From positions 43,315 through 107,314 of the forward strand of contig JAFWIH010000008.1 of NCBI GenBank assembly GCA_017533795.1: a stretch of 64,000 nt of DNA. Reading direction: 5' to 3'. The stretch is from Clostridia bacterium. GTDB lineage: Bacteria; Bacillota; Clostridia; TANB77; CAG-508. A program made the position numbers and the translations under genes. Below are positions 43,712 to 54,005 of the stretch, piece by piece. Each line of letters opens with the position of its first letter. Position 1 is the first letter of the stretch. Below the pieces are notes generated by a model. That model had not been told where the DNA came from, did no database searches, and worked only from the letters and a program-made list of their open reading frames with translations.

Positions 43712-44467
43712 TATCTCAGGCTCTTTTTCTGTAATTAAAATTGTATTTTCATAATGAGCTGATAAACTTCCATCTTCTGTAACAATTGTCCATCCATCAT
43801 CTAGCTCTAATATGTTAGGCTTTCCTTGTATTACCATAGGTTCAATGGCTAATGTCATTCCTGGTTCAATCCTTGGTCCTTTCCCTGCTTTGCCATAGTT
43901 TGGAATCCCAGGATCCTCATGCATTTCTCTTCCTATACCATGTCCTTGAAATTCTCTCACTACACTATAACCTTGTGATTTAACATATTCACCAATTGCA
44001 TGTGAAATATCCCCAATTCTATAACCTGGTTTTGCAAATTTTATTCCTTCGTAAAAAGCTTGCTTAGTTATATCAACAAGTCTTTTTGCGTCTTTTGACG
44101 TTTCCCCAACTATAAATGTTCTTGCTGCATCACCATTAAATCCATTTTTTAGGGCAACAGTATCTACACTTACTAAATCACCCTCTTTTATTATTTTAGT
44201 TTTTGAAGGAACTCCATGTATCACTTCATCATTAACAGATACACAAGTTGCTGCTGGATAATCAGGCACACCTGCTATTCCAGATGAATATCCTTTTTCT
44301 GCAGGTATTGCGCCATATTTTATCATTATTTGTTCTGCAATTTTGTCGATTTCCCATGTTGTCATTCCAGGTTTTATAACTTTTTCCAGTTCATCATATA
44401 CATGTGCTACTACTTTACAAGCATCCTTCATATATTCTATTTCTTTTTTTGATTTTATGGTTATCAC
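43697..44467 (-). CDS. map: Methionine aminopeptidase, type I
   Basis: Removes the initiator methionine during translation. In 256 residues the dinuclear metal ligands are in order: D in VSVDTVAL, D in FNGDAARTF, H in FQGHGIGREMHEDP, E in TLAIEPMV and E in HYENTILIT. Usual bacterial length. It follows adk by two bases. Confidence 0.96.
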   Translation of the reverse strand: MITIKSKKEIEYMKDACKVVAHVYDELEKVIKPGMTTWEIDKIAEQIMIKYGAIPAEKGYSSGIAGVPDYPAATCVSVNDEVIHGVPSKTKIIKEGDLVSVDTVALKNGFNGDAARTFIVGETSKDAKRLVDITKQAFYEGIKFAKPGYRIGDISHAIGEYVKSQGYSVVREFQGHGIGREMHEDPGIPNYGKAGKGPRIEPGMTLAIEPMVIQGKPNILELDDGWTIVTEDGSLSAHYENTILITEKEPEILTIL

Positions 44468-44469
44468 TA

Positions 44470-45132
44470 CTATTTCTCCTCTTCTAAATACGTAATTATG
44501 TCATTAGCAACATCTGGTCCCATTTTATTTATTGATTGGCTTACTGTTGCTGAATATAAATTACCTTTTTTGTTGTAGTAATCTACAAGTGGGCTTGTCT
44601 GTTCAAAATATGTTTTTAGTCTACTCTTTATTGTTTCTTCATTATCATCAGCTCTTGCCTCTAATTTAGCACCACAATTATCACATATTCCGTTTTCTTT
44701 TGGTGGATTAAGTACTAAATTATATATTTTTTTACATTTAGAGCATATTCTTCTGTTCACTACTCTTTCAATAATTTCTTCTTCTGGAGTTGTAAGATTT
44801 ATTGTTACATCTACTTTTTTATTTGTTTTTTTCAAGATTTCATCTAGCGCTTCTGCCTGTGCAACAGTTCTTGGGAATCCATCTAATATAACTCCATTTA
44901 TTGCGTCATCTTTTTCTAATCTATCTTCTACAAGTTTAACGGTAACATCATCTGGAACTAATTTTCCATTTGAAATATAACTTTCTGCAAGCTTTCCAAG
45001 TTCAGTTTTTTCTGATATATTCTTTCTAAATATATCTCCTGTTGAAACTTGAGGTATTTCAAGTTTTTTTGATAAAATTTCTGCGATTGTCCCCTTACCT
45101 GTTCCAGGTGCACCAAGCATAATTACTATCAT
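44470..45132 (-). CDS. adk: Adenylate kinase with zinc-binding lid
   Basis: Balances ATP, ADP and AMP. 220 residues from the ATG at 45132 (AAGGAG site); a GTG three codons earlier is too close to that site. The P-loop is LGAPGTGKGT. The lid carries four cysteines in CSKCKKIY and CDNCGAK, the zinc-type LID of Gram-positives. It lies between secY and map in the normal Firmicute order, but with a GC-rich palindrome in the secY-adk gap. Confidence 0.96.
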   Translation of the reverse strand: MIVIMLGAPGTGKGTIAEILSKKLEIPQVSTGDIFRKNISEKTELGKLAESYISNGKLVPDDVTVKLVEDRLEKDDAINGVILDGFPRTVAQAEALDEILKKTNKKVDVTINLTTPEEEIIERVVNRRICSKCKKIYNLVLNPPKENGICDNCGAKLEARADDNEETIKSRLKTYFEQTSPLVDYYNKKGNLYSATVSQSINKMGPDVANDIITYLEEEK

Positions 45133-45231
45133 ATAAAACACTCCTTAAAATAATTGATTAGATTATTTATAATAACCTTTTCAATATCTACTAATTATTT
45201 ATTAAACATTGAAAAACTTACATAAATAATT

Positions 45232-45303
45232 CGACCAAAGGGGACGGGTTCGTTTTAGCTGCCGCGAATTCGTCAACCAAAACGAACCCGTCCCCTTTGG
45301 TCG
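45232..45303. repeat. Second GC-rich inverted repeat (REP-like), inside the secY-adk gap
   Basis: Perfect 25-bp arms 45232-45256 and 45279-45303, each starting CGACCAAAGGGGACGGGTTC, around a 22-base loop. The right arm plus adjoining loop (GTCAACCAAAACGAACCC) matches the core of the copy at 31235-31346 with one change. GC-rich in an AT-rich genome. Confidence 0.92.
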
Positions 45304-45339
45304 AACCTGTTTTTTGAGTCCGTCCCAAAAAAACAGGTT
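45304..45339 (-). terminator. Hairpin at the secY stop
   Basis: AACCTGTTTTTT (45304-45315) and AAAAAACAGGTT (45328-45339), with a GGGACGGAC-containing loop on the minus strand. It could attenuate transcription after secY or belong to the adjacent repeat; the U run is inside the stem, so termination is uncertain. Confidence 0.4.
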
Positions 45340-46655
45340 TATCCCAAGAATCCTTTGTAATGTCTCATTGCAAGTTGTGACTCTAGTTTTTGCATTACTT
45401 CTAGTCCAACACCAACTACGATTAATATTGATGTTCCTCCTAGTGTAATATTTAAATTTGTAAATCTTAAAAGCATAGGAATTATAGCAATTATAGCTAG
45501 GAAAAATCCTCCAAATAGTGTTATTTTAGTTATAACAGAGGTTAAATACTCTGTAGTAGGTTTTCCTGCTCTAATGCCTGGTATAAATCCACCATTTTTC
45601 TTAATATTACTTGATACTTCTGCTGGATTGAACACTGCAAAAGTATAGAAAAATGTAAATCCTACTATTAATAGTAAATACACTACTGCATTTGTTATAG
45701 AATATCCCCATCCAACACTTGATGTTGATGTTGCTATTGAAAATTTATATAACAAAGCTAAAAATCCTGATTTAGTTGCAATATCTTTTACAAATAATTG
45801 TATTATCATAGCTGGAAAAGTCATAAAAGATGATGCAAATATAACTGGCATAACACCTGCCATTGCAAGTTTAAGTGGTATATGTGTACTTTGTGCACCC
45901 ACCATTTTTCTTCCAACTACTCTTTTTGAATATTGTACAGGTATTCTTCTTTCTGCTAGTTGTACAAATACAACTCCAGCTACAAGTACAACAGCTCCAA
46001 TAATAATACCTAAGCTTAATAAAAATCCTGTTGTACTAAAGCCTGCATCCGTTACTGTCATACTCCAAAATGTAGTTACTGCGCTAGGAAGTCTTGAAAT
46101 AATACCTACAAAAATAATTATAGACATACCATTTCCTAACCCCTTGGTTGTCATTTGTTGAGATAACCACATTAATATTGATGTTCCAGTCACTAATCCA
46201 CAAACAACTAGTGCACCTGTTAAAAATCCTGTATTTGTGAAAATGTTATAATTTCTATATGATAGATATAATCCAAGTCCCTCAACTAAGGCAAGTACTA
46301 TTGTTAAAAGTTTTGTATATGTATTAATTTTACGTCTTCCTTCTTCTCCGCCTTCCTTAGTTAATTGCTCTAGTGCAGGTATTATCATTCCTAATAATTG
46401 AATTACAATTGATGCTGTAATATAAGGAGTAACTGACATAGCAAATATAGAAAATCTTGAAAAAGCTCCACCTGATATTAAATCAATTAAACCTGCTATT
46501 CCATCTGAATGAGTTTGATTACTTAATGAAACTAAATCCACACCTGGTACTGAAATATAACATCCAAGTCTGAAAATTACTATAAGTAATAATAAATATA
46601 AAAGTTTTTTTCTAATTTCTGGTGTCTTTATTGCATTTTTTATTGTATTAAACAA
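45339..46655 (-). CDS. secY: Protein translocase subunit SecY
   Basis: Forms the membrane channel for Sec-dependent export with SecE (63.1 kb here). 438 residues with ten membrane segments. Family blocks: FRLGCYISVPGVD, the plug/TM2 region GGAFSRFSIFAMSVTPYITASI, YTKLLTIVLALVEGLGLYL, and the cytoplasmic loop GGFIPGIRAGKPTTEYL. It starts one base after rplO ends. Confidence 0.97.
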   Translation of the reverse strand: MFNTIKNAIKTPEIRKKLLYLLLLIVIFRLGCYISVPGVDLVSLSNQTHSDGIAGLIDLISGGAFSRFSIFAMSVTPYITASIVIQLLGMIIPALEQLTKEGGEEGRRKINTYTKLLTIVLALVEGLGLYLSYRNYNIFTNTGFLTGALVVCGLVTGTSILMWLSQQMTTKGLGNGMSIIIFVGIISRLPSAVTTFWSMTVTDAGFSTTGFLLSLGIIIGAVVLVAGVVFVQLAERRIPVQYSKRVVGRKMVGAQSTHIPLKLAMAGVMPVIFASSFMTFPAMIIQLFVKDIATKSGFLALLYKFSIATSTSSVGWGYSITNAVVYLLLIVGFTFFYTFAVFNPAEVSSNIKKNGGFIPGIRAGKPTTEYLTSVITKITLFGGFFLAIIAIIPMLLRFTNLNITLGGTSILIVVGVGLEVMQKLESQLAMRHYKGFLG

Positions 46656-47090
46656 TTAAATCACCTCAGCCTTTCCGCCAAGAGCTTCTATTTTTTCCTT
46701 AGCTTTAGCTGTAAATCTATTGGCTTTTATATTTAATTTTTTATCTAAATTACCTGTTGCTAAAACTACTATTCCATCATTAATTTTTCCGATTATTCCT
46801 TCTTCTAATAATGTTTCAGCAGTAATATCTGTTTTGTTTGATTTATTTAGCATTGTAAATGTTACTTCAGTATAATTTTTACTATTTATATTTTTAAATC
46901 CTCTTTTAGGTAATCTTCTATATAATGGTGTTTGACCACCTTCAAATCCTCTTCTTACTCCACCGCCTGATCTTGCTTTTTGACCTTTATGTCCTCTACC
47001 AGAAGTTTTTCCTAGTCCAGAACCTGTTCCACGACCTACTCTAGTTCTTTGAGTTTTCTTAACGGCTGGTTTTAATTCGTCTATCTTCAT
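46656..47090 (-). CDS. rplO: 50S ribosomal protein L15
   Basis: Late-assembly large-subunit protein. The 144-residue product has a glycine/arginine-rich N-terminal extension ([22 protein letters not shown]) and a [18 protein letters not shown] block. It follows rpsE directly; rpmD (L30), normally between them, is missing. Confidence 0.96.
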   Translation of the reverse strand: MKIDELKPAVKKTQRTRVGRGTGSGLGKTSGRGHKGQKARSGGGVRRGFEGGQTPLYRRLPKRGFKNINSKNYTEVTFTMLNKSNKTDITAETLLEEGIIGKINDGIVVLATGNLDKKLNIKANRFTAKAKEKIEALGGKAEVI

Positions 47091-47111
47091 AAGTCTTTTA
47101 CACCTCCTTAA

Positions 47112-47603
47112 TTATAAAATCTCTTCTACTTTTTTTCCTCTTTTCTTAGCCACTTGTTCTACAGTTTTCATAGATTTTAATCCTTCAATTGTAGCATATA
47201 CAACGTTTCTTGGATTTGTTGTTCCAAGTATTTTTGTACGAATATCTTTATATCCTGCAAGTTCTAGAACAGGTCTAACACTACCACCTGCTATAACTCC
47301 AGTACCTTCTGCAGCAGGTTTAAGCATAACTCTTGCACTACCAAAACTTCCAACGAATTCGTGTGGTATAGTTGTACCAACTACAGGAACTTCAATTAAA
47401 TTATTTTTAGCTTCTTGAATAGCCTTTTTTATTGCATCTGGTACTTCTGCTGCTTTACCGTTTCCAACTCCAACATGACCGTTTTCGTCTCCAACAACTA
47501 CTACAGCACTAAATCTAAAGGTTCTACCACCTTTAACAACCTTAGCTACTCTATTGATAGCTACAACTTTTTCTTTTAATTCTACTGTATTGTTTTCTTC
47601 CAT
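47112..47603 (-). CDS. rpsE: 30S ribosomal protein S5
   Basis: Decoding-fidelity protein. 163 residues with the double-stranded RNA-binding-like N-domain ([20 protein letters not shown]) and the [22 protein letters not shown] segment. AGGAGG precedes the start. Confidence 0.97.
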   Translation of the reverse strand: MEENNTVELKEKVVAINRVAKVVKGGRTFRFSAVVVVGDENGHVGVGNGKAAEVPDAIKKAIQEAKNNLIEVPVVGTTIPHEFVGSFGSARVMLKPAAEGTGVIAGGSVRPVLELAGYKDIRTKILGTTNPRNVVYATIEGLKSMKTVEQVAKKRGKKVEEIL

Positions 47604-47626
47604 AGGTTTTATATTCTCCTCCTTTT

Positions 47627-47986
47627 TTAGAATGTTAATCCGCCTTCTCTTGCAGCTTCTGCTAATTCCTTAACAACACCATGGTATATATAACCACTAC
47701 GATCAAAAACTACTGATTTAATTTTCTTTTCTGTTGCTCTTTTAGCAATTAAAGTTCCTACTTCTTTAGCTGCATCTTTATTTGCATGTTTAGTTTTAAC
47801 TTCTTTATCTAATGTAGAAGCTGAAACTAAAGTATTTCCTGCTACATCATCTATTATTTGTGCATAAATATTTGTATTACTTCTATATACACAAAGTCTA
47901 GGTCTATCAGTTGTGCCAGATATTTTTCTTCTAACTCTTATATGTCTTCTTGTTCTCTCGAATTTTCTATCTGTTTTCTTAACCAT
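47627..47986 (-). CDS. rplR: 50S ribosomal protein L18
   Basis: 5S rRNA-binding protein. 119 residues: [34 protein letters not shown] and the C-terminal [20 protein letters not shown]. Between rplF and rpsE. Confidence 0.97.
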   Translation of the reverse strand: MVKKTDRKFERTRRHIRVRRKISGTTDRPRLCVYRSNTNIYAQIIDDVAGNTLVSASTLDKEVKTKHANKDAAKEVGTLIAKRATEKKIKSVVFDRSGYIYHGVVKELAEAAREGGLTF

Positions 47987-48014
47987 TATTGATCTCCTTT
48001 CTTACACTGACTTT

Positions 48015-48551
48015 CTATTTACCAGTTTTACCTTCTTTACGTCTAATAACTTCATCAGCATATTTAATACCTTTACCTCTATATACTTCTGGTGGTCTTT
48101 TTGTTCTTATTTCAGCTGCTGTTTGACCAACTAATTCTTTATCAATTCCCTTTACTATAATAGTGTTTGGGTTAGGAACATCAAAAGATATACCAGCAGG
48201 CGCTTTGTAAATAACATCATGTGAATATCCTAAAACAAGTTTTAGGTCATTACCTTGTTTTTGAACTCTATAACCAACACCATTTATTTGTAATTCTTTA
48301 GTGTATTCTTTTTCTACACCAATAATCATATTATTTATTAAAGTTCTTGTTAGTCCGTGTAATCCACGATTTGCTGGCTCATCGTCTATTCTTTTTACGG
48401 TAATAACATTTCCATCTTGTTCTAAGGAAATATTTTTATGTATTTCTCTTTCTAATGTGCCTTTAGGACCTTTTACAGTAATTTTTTGTCCTTCAATTTT
48501 AACCTCAATTCCAGCAGGTACTGTAATAGGTGCATTTCCTATTCTTGACAT
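48015..48551 (-). CDS. rplF: 50S ribosomal protein L6
   Basis: Factor-binding-site protein near the sarcin-ricin loop. 178 residues: MSRIGNAPITVPAGIEVKI start, GVEKEYTKELQINGVGYRV centre and KRPPEVYRGKGIKYADE end. GGAGGCAAAAC precedes the ATG. Confidence 0.97.
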   Translation of the reverse strand: MSRIGNAPITVPAGIEVKIEGQKITVKGPKGTLEREIHKNISLEQDGNVITVKRIDDEPANRGLHGLTRTLINNMIIGVEKEYTKELQINGVGYRVQKQGNDLKLVLGYSHDVIYKAPAGISFDVPNPNTIIVKGIDKELVGQTAAEIRTKRPPEVYRGKGIKYADEVIRRKEGKTGK

Positions 48552-48582
48552 TGTTTTGCCTCCTTTTTATAATTTTATTATA

Positions 48583-48981
48583 TTACCAAACGTAAGCTAA
48601 TACTTCTCCACCTAAATTCAATTCTCTTGCTTCTTTGTCAGTTTTTAGCCCTTTAGATGTAGAAATAATTGCTATACCTAAACCATTTAATACTTTTGGT
48701 AATTCATCTTTTCCAGCATATACTCTTAATCCTGGTTTACTTATTCTTTTTATTCCATCGATAACTCTTGTACCTTTTTCATCATACTTTAATGTGATTC
48801 TTATAGTACCTTGAGTATCATCTTTAATTTCTTCAAAAGATTTTATATAACCTTCCTTGAATAAGATTTCTGCTATTGATACCTTTATTTTTGATGAAGG
48901 TATATCAACAGTTTTGTGTTTACTACTGTTAGCATTTCTTATTCTTGTTAGCATATCTGCTATTGGATCTGTTGTATTCAT
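48583..48981 (-). CDS. rpsH: 30S ribosomal protein S8
   Basis: Primary 16S binder; autoregulator of spc genes in E. coli. 132 residues: [59 protein letters not shown] and [16 protein letters not shown]. Confidence 0.97.
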   Translation of the reverse strand: MNTTDPIADMLTRIRNANSSKHKTVDIPSSKIKVSIAEILFKEGYIKSFEEIKDDTQGTIRITLKYDEKGTRVIDGIKRISKPGLRVYAGKDELPKVLNGLGIAIISTSKGLKTDKEARELNLGGEVLAYVW

Positions 48982-49007
48982 AACTTTCCTCCTTTTTAAT
49001 TATAATT

Positions 49008-49193
49008 CTACCAACTTGCTTTTTTTACACCAGGTATTTCACCTTTATGTGCTAATTCTCTAAAACATACACGGCAAATACCATATTTTCTTATATAGGC
49101 ATGTGGTCTACCACATATTTTACATCTATTATATTCTCTTGTTTTGTATTTTTGTGGTCTTTGTTGTTTAACCTTCATTGCTTTTTTAGCCAT
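49008..49193 (-). CDS. rpsN: 30S ribosomal protein S14, zinc type
   Basis: 61-residue short S14 with two zinc knuckles ([10 protein letters not shown] and CRVCFREL) and the end [11 protein letters not shown]. This is the zinc-dependent paralogue and lies at its standard position between rplE and rpsH. Confidence 0.96.
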   Translation of the reverse strand: MAKKAMKVKQQRPQKYKTREYNRCKICGRPHAYIRKYGICRVCFRELAHKGEIPGVKKASW

Positions 49194-49224
49194 AGGTTTT
49201 CTCCTTTCTTTTTATGAGGTATTA

Positions 49225-49764
49225 CTATGCTTTAAAAGGCATTCCTAGTAATGTAAGAAGTTCTTTAGCTTCTTCGTCTGTTTTAGCTGTAGTTACAAAT
49301 ATAATATCCATACCTCTTAATTTATCTACTTTGTCATATTCAATTTCTGGGAAAATCAATTGTTCTTTTACTCCCATAGAGTAGTTTCCTCTACCATCAA
49401 AAGAATTTGCAGATAGTCCTCTAAAGTCTCTTACTCTAGGAAGGGCTACATTTATTAATTTGTATGCAAAGTCATACATTTTTCCTCTTCTTAAAGTTAC
49501 TTTGCAACCAATATTAACTCCTTCTCTTAATTTGAATGCTGCAATTGATTTTCTTGCCTTTGTTATAATTGGTCTTTGACCAGTTATTTGAGCTAAGTCA
49601 TTCATAGCATTTTCTAAAGATTTAGGATTATCTTTTACATCTCCTAGTCCAATATTTATAACTATTTTATCAATTCTTGGAACTTCCATAATAGATTTAT
49701 AACTAAATTTTTTCATCATTGCTGGGATTACTTCTTTTTCATATTGCTCTCTAAGTTTTTCCAT
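49225..49764 (-). CDS. rplE: 50S ribosomal protein L5
   Basis: Binds 5S rRNA and contacts S13 and P-site tRNA. 179 residues: [57 protein letters not shown] and the C-terminal [19 protein letters not shown]. Confidence 0.97.
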   Translation of the reverse strand: MEKLREQYEKEVIPAMMKKFSYKSIMEVPRIDKIVINIGLGDVKDNPKSLENAMNDLAQITGQRPIITKARKSIAAFKLREGVNIGCKVTLRRGKMYDFAYKLINVALPRVRDFRGLSANSFDGRGNYSMGVKEQLIFPEIEYDKVDKLRGMDIIFVTTAKTDEEAKELLTLLGMPFKA

Positions 49765-49789
49765 TATATGTGAATCCTCCTTTCAATTT

Positions 49790-50098
49790 TTACTTTAACT
49801 CTGCACCGCATTTTTTACAAATACGAACTTTTTTATCATCTTTTAAACTATATCCTATTCTTGTAGGTTTATTGCATTTAGGGCAAACTACATTTAGCTT
49901 TGAACTTGCAATTGCTGATTCAGAAGCTATTATTCCACCCTCTTCTCCTTGTCTTCTAGGTTTTACGTGTTTTTTTCTAATATTTACACCTTTAACAATA
50001 GCTTTATTGTCTTTAGGCATAATTTCTAAAACTTCTCCTGTTTTTCCTTTATCATTACCTGATAAAACTTGAACAGTATCGCCTTTTTTTATTTTCAT
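49790..50098 (-). CDS. rplX: 50S ribosomal protein L24
   Basis: Assembly initiator at the tunnel exit. 102 residues with the KOW motif at the start (MKIKKGDTVQVLSGNDKGKTG), GVNIRKKHVKP, and a C-terminal CPKCNKPTRIGY...CKKCG pair of cysteine knuckles. Confidence 0.97.
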   Translation of the reverse strand: MKIKKGDTVQVLSGNDKGKTGEVLEIMPKDNKAIVKGVNIRKKHVKPRRQGEEGGIIASESAIASSKLNVVCPKCNKPTRIGYSLKDDKKVRICKKCGAELK

Positions 50099-50120
50099 TT
50101 AGGATTACCCTCCTTCTTTA

Positions 50121-50489
50121 TTAAAGTACTTCTGGAGCAAGTGAAAGTATTTTCATATACTCCTTATCTCTTAACTCTCTTGCAACCGGTCCAAAGATAC
50201 GAGTTCCTCTTGGAGTTCCATCTTCTTTAATAATTACAGCTGCATTTTCATCAAATTTTATATATGAACCATCTTGTCTTCTTAATCCTCTTTTTGATCT
50301 TACTATAACTGCTTTAACAACATCGCCTTTTTTTACAACGCCACCTGGTGTTGCAGATTTAACCGAAGCAACTATAACATCTCCAATATTAGATGTTTTT
50401 CTGTAAGAACCACCTAAGCATCTAATACACATTATTTCTTTTGCTCCTGTGTTATCAGCTACTTTAAGTCTTGTTTGTTGTTGGATCAT
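50121..50489 (-). CDS. rplN: 50S ribosomal protein L14
   Basis: Interface protein bridging to 16S helix 44. 122 residues: [42 protein letters not shown], and the end [15 protein letters not shown]. Confidence 0.97.
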   Translation of the reverse strand: MIQQQTRLKVADNTGAKEIMCIRCLGGSYRKTSNIGDVIVASVKSATPGGVVKKGDVVKAVIVRSKRGLRRQDGSYIKFDENAAVIIKEDGTPRGTRIFGPVARELRDKEYMKILSLAPEVL

Positions 50490-50506
50490 TTATGGTTCCT
50501 CCTTTC

Positions 50507-50770
50507 TTATTTAACTACTGCTTTCTCTAGAACCTCAACTACTCTCCATCTTTTATCTTTAGAAAGTGGTCTAGTTTCCATTACTTTTACTTTATCGCCT
50601 TTTTGGCAAATATTTTCTTCGTCATGAGCTTTTAATTTATATGTTCTTTTAACAGTTTTCTTGTATACCTTGTGACTAACACTTGTTTCAACTGCTACAA
50701 CAACAGTTTTATCCATTTTGTTTGAAACAACAGTACCAATCATAACTTTACGAAGATTTCTTTCTTCCAT
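50507..50770 (-). CDS. rpsQ: 30S ribosomal protein S17
   Basis: OB-fold primary 16S binder. 87 residues: [38 protein letters not shown] and [17 protein letters not shown]. Confidence 0.97.
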   Translation of the reverse strand: MEERNLRKVMIGTVVSNKMDKTVVVAVETSVSHKVYKKTVKRTYKLKAHDEENICQKGDKVKVMETRPLSKDKRWRVVEVLEKAVVK

Positions 50771-50790
50771 TTAGATTTCTCCTTTCTAAC

Positions 50791-50997
50791 TTAAGATTTC
50801 TTGCTCTCTAGCAATTTTCTTTCAGTTAATATAGTATTAATTCTGGCAATATCTTTTTTTACATCTTTAATTTTCATTGGATTATCTAATCCATTTGTAG
50901 CTAAACTAAATTTAAGTTTAAATAATTCATTTTTTAGTTCGCTTAATTCTTTATTTAAGTCCTCTGAAGACATTTCTCTTATTTTATTAATCTTCAT
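50791..50997 (-). CDS. rpmC: 50S ribosomal protein L29
   Basis: Exit-site protein, 68 residues from ATG 50997, nine bases behind GGTGG; a GTG three codons earlier is less likely. Helical hairpin with [19 protein letters not shown]. The start overlaps the end of rplP. Confidence 0.95.
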   Translation of the reverse strand: MKINKIREMSSEDLNKELSELKNELFKLKFSLATNGLDNPMKIKDVKKDIARINTILTERKLLESKKS

Positions 50998-51430
50998 TAC
51001 TATCACCCACCTTGTTTTCAGTTTCTCTTGCTACAAATTTTGATCTTACTGATAACTTATTCATAGCTAGACGAAGGGCTTCTCTTGCTACATCTTCAGG
51101 TACACCTGCTATTTCAAACATAACTCTACCTGGTTTTACTACTGCAACCCATTTTTCTGGAGCACCTTTACCTTTACCCATACGAGTACCGATAGGTTTA
51201 GAAGTAATTGGTTTGTCTGGAAAAACTTTAATCCAAACTTTACCATTTCTTTTTATATAACGAGTCATAGCAACACGGGCTGCTTCTATTTGGTTACCTG
51301 TAATCCATCCACCTGTTGTAGCTTGAATTCCATATTCTCCATCTGTAACTTTATTACCTCTTGTTGCTTTACCTCTCATTCTACCTTTTTGCATTTTTCT
51401 ATGCTTTGTTCTTTTTGGCATTAATGGCAT
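50987..51430 (-). CDS. rplP: 50S ribosomal protein L16
   Basis: A-site-side large-subunit protein. 147 residues: [59 protein letters not shown]. One-base overlap with rpsC and short overlap with rpmC show tight coupling. Confidence 0.97.
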   Translation of the reverse strand: MPLMPKRTKHRKMQKGRMRGKATRGNKVTDGEYGIQATTGGWITGNQIEAARVAMTRYIKRNGKVWIKVFPDKPITSKPIGTRMGKGKGAPEKWVAVVKPGRVMFEIAGVPEDVAREALRLAMNKLSVRSKFVARETENKVGDSNED

Positions 51431-52086
51431 TATGCTTCTCCTCCTTCCACATGTCTTTCTGGAAGAATTTCGCCTTTATAAATCCAAACTTTAACACCGA
51501 TTTTTCCATATGTTGTATCTGCTTCTGCAAATCCATAGTCAATATCTGCTCTTAAAGTTTGAAGAGGAATATTTCCTTCTTTATAGAATTCAGTTCTAGC
51601 CATGTCTGCTCCACCTAATCTACCAGATACTGAAGTTTTAATACCTTGAGCACCTGCTTTTAAAGATTTTTGCATACATTGTTTCATAGCTCTTCTGAAT
51701 GAAATTCTTCTTTCTAGTTGTCCTGAGATATTTTCTGCAACTAATTGTGCATCTAAATCTACATTTTTAACTTCTACTATATTTAAGTTAACGTCTTTTC
51801 CAATTAATTTTGTAACTTCTGCCTTTAAACTTTCAACTCCTGCTCCACCTTTTCCAATAATAATTCCAGGTTTAGCAGTTAAAATGTTTATTTTTACTAG
51901 CTTAGCTGTTCTTTCTATTTGAATTTCTGAAATTCCAGCCGCATATAATTTCTTTTTTAAGAATTTACGAATTTTTTGGTCTTCTACTAAATAGTTTGAA
52001 AAGTCTTTTGAATTAGCATACCATTTAGATGACCAATCTGTAGTTATTCCTAGTCTTGCCCCTGTTGGATGTACCTTTTGTCCCAT
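51430..52086 (-). CDS. rpsC: 30S ribosomal protein S3
   Basis: mRNA-entry protein. 218 residues: [18 protein letters not shown] start, KH domain with [34 protein letters not shown] and the end of the C-domain [12 protein letters not shown]. Confidence 0.97.
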   Translation of the reverse strand: MGQKVHPTGARLGITTDWSSKWYANSKDFSNYLVEDQKIRKFLKKKLYAAGISEIQIERTAKLVKINILTAKPGIIIGKGGAGVESLKAEVTKLIGKDVNLNIVEVKNVDLDAQLVAENISGQLERRISFRRAMKQCMQKSLKAGAQGIKTSVSGRLGGADMARTEFYKEGNIPLQTLRADIDYGFAEADTTYGKIGVKVWIYKGEILPERHVEGGEA

Positions 52087-52089
52087 TTT

Positions 52090-52446
52090 CTAAACCTCCT
52101 TTTCTCTTAGCTTTATTGTTATGTGACTTGTTCTTTTTCTAATTCTAACTGCTGAACCTTTTGCAGCAGGTCTAATTCTTTTTAATGTTGGACCTTGATT
52201 TGCATAAATTTCAGCAACATATAAATTTTTAGAATCCATGTTATGATTATTTTCAGCATTTGCCATAGCTGATTTTAATAATTTTTCTATTATTTCTGAA
52301 GAAGCTTTTGGTGTAAATTTAACTATTGCTAAAGCTTCATTTACATCTTTTCCTCTAATTAAATCTGCAACAACTTTAACTTTTCTAGGTGAAATTCTTG
52401 CAAAATTTAGAGTAGCTACCGCTTCTTGTATTTTAGTTTCTTCCAC
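52090..52446 (-). CDS. rplV: 50S ribosomal protein L22
   Basis: Tunnel-constriction protein. 118 residues with [38 protein letters not shown] and the basic hairpin ending [18 protein letters not shown]-terminus about six residues longer than usual. Confidence 0.97.
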   Translation of the reverse strand: MEETKIQEAVATLNFARISPRKVKVVADLIRGKDVNEALAIVKFTPKASSEIIEKLLKSAMANAENNHNMDSKNLYVAEIYANQGPTLKRIRPAAKGSAVRIRKRTSHITIKLREKEV

Positions 52447-52466
52447 GGATTTTCCCTCCTTAAATA

Positions 52467-52745
52467 TTATTTAACCTTTGATGCTTTTTCTCCTGCATGA
52501 CCTCTATATGTTCTTGTAGGAGCAAACTCACCTAATTTATGTCCAACCATTTCTTCTGAAATATAAATTGGAACATGTTTTCTACCATCATGAACAGCTA
52601 TTGTATGACCGATCATTTGTGGGTATATTGTTGAAGCTCTTGACCATGTTTTAAGAACTTCCTTTTCACCTGATTCATTCATAGCTTCTATTTTCTTTAA
52701 TAATTTTTCTGCTACAAATGGTTTTTTCTTGCTTGATCTTGACAT
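52467..52745 (-). CDS. rpsS: 30S ribosomal protein S19
   Basis: Head protein partner of S13. 92 residues: [39 protein letters not shown] and [17 protein letters not shown]. Confidence 0.97.
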   Translation of the reverse strand: MSRSSKKKPFVAEKLLKKIEAMNESGEKEVLKTWSRASTIYPQMIGHTIAVHDGRKHVPIYISEEMVGHKLGEFAPTRTYRGHAGEKASKVK

Positions 52746-52770
52746 ATTCTAATGGTCTCCTTTCTTAAAC

Positions 52771-53598
52771 TTATTTACGTCTCTTAACTATAAACTTATT
52801 AGATTGTTTCTTTTTATTTCTTGTCTTATATCCAAGAGCTGGTTTGCCCCAAGGTGTCATTGGTCCAGCGTGTCCGATTGGAGCTCTACCTTCACCACCA
52901 CCATGTGGGTGATCATTAGGGTTCATTACAGAACCTCTAACTGTAGGTCTAATTCCCATATGTCTCTTTCTACCTGCTTTACCAATTTTCATATTTGAGT
53001 GATCGCTATTTCCTATAGTTCCTATAGTAGCTCTACATCTAGCTAATATTAATCTCATTTCTCCTGAAGGTAATCTTACATGTGCATATTTTCCTTCTTT
53101 AGCCATAAGTTGTGCACTTTGTCCAGCACCTCTTACTAATTTTCCACCTTGACCTGGGTTTAATTCAATGTTGTGAATTAAAGTACCTACTGGAATACTT
53201 TCAATTGGCATACAGTTTCCTACTTTAATATCTGCCTTTGCTCCAGATATTACTTTATCACCATCAGTTAATCCTTGTGGTGCTAATATATATGCTCTCT
53301 CGCCATCTTTGTATTCTATTAATGCTATATTAGCGCTTCTGTTTGGATCGTATTCAATACCAATTACAGTAGCTTCCATATCATCTTTTTTACGTTTAAA
53401 GTCTATAATTCTATATTTTTGTCTATTTCCTCCACCTTGATGTCTAACAGTTATTCTTCCATATGAGTTTCTACCTGCATGTTTTTTCTTCTTTGCAAGT
53501 AAAGACTTTTCAGGAGTTTTTTTAGTAATCTCTTCAAAATCTGATACTGTCATATTTCTTCTTGATGGAGTATATGCTTTAAAATGTTTCATTCCCAT
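52771..53598 (-). CDS. rplB: 50S ribosomal protein L2
   Basis: Peptidyl-transferase-supporting protein. 275 residues: [38 protein letters not shown], and the catalytic-region histidine segment [18 protein letters not shown]. Confidence 0.97.
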   Translation of the reverse strand: MGMKHFKAYTPSRRNMTVSDFEEITKKTPEKSLLAKKKKHAGRNSYGRITVRHQGGGNRQKYRIIDFKRKKDDMEATVIGIEYDPNRSANIALIEYKDGERAYILAPQGLTDGDKVISGAKADIKVGNCMPIESIPVGTLIHNIELNPGQGGKLVRGAGQSAQLMAKEGKYAHVRLPSGEMRLILARCRATIGTIGNSDHSNMKIGKAGRKRHMGIRPTVRGSVMNPNDHPHGGGEGRAPIGHAGPMTPWGKPALGYKTRNKKKQSNKFIVKRRK

Positions 53599-53657
53599 GA
53601 TTTTTTTCTCTCCTTATTATTTATTTTCCGAGTTATTTCTCGATACCATGGAGCATT

Positions 53658-54005
53658 TTATGCTCCCATAAATTCTTCAATTGAATCTTTGTATTTTTTG
53701 TTAGCTTTAACTTCTTTTCCACCTTTTGCAAGATATGTTTTTTCAGATGGATTTGTATCTATTGTAACAATAGCCTTTTTCCAATCTGGAGTTTTACCTG
53801 TTTCATATCTTACTCTTTTCTTTTTACCACTAACATTCATTGTATTAACTTTTAATACTTTAACTTCAAAAAGTTTTTCAACAGCTTTTGCTATTTCAAC
53901 CTTTGTAGCTTTTTTGTTAACTTTGAAAGTATATTTACCTTCTTGCATAGCATCATTACTCTTTTCTGTAACGATTGGTTTTATAATAACTTCTTCTGGT
54001 AACAT
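53658..54005 (-). CDS. rplW: 50S ribosomal protein L23
   Basis: Exit-site docking protein for trigger factor and SRP. 115 residues: VIIKPIVTEKSNDAMQEGK, FKVNKKATKVEIAKAVEKLF, NTMNVSGKKKRV. The C-terminus is ~15 residues longer than typical. One base separates it from rplD. Confidence 0.96.
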   Translation of the reverse strand: MLPEEVIIKPIVTEKSNDAMQEGKYTFKVNKKATKVEIAKAVEKLFEVKVLKVNTMNVSGKKKRVRYETGKTPDWKKAIVTIDTNPSEKTYLAKGGKEVKANKKYKDSIEEFMGA

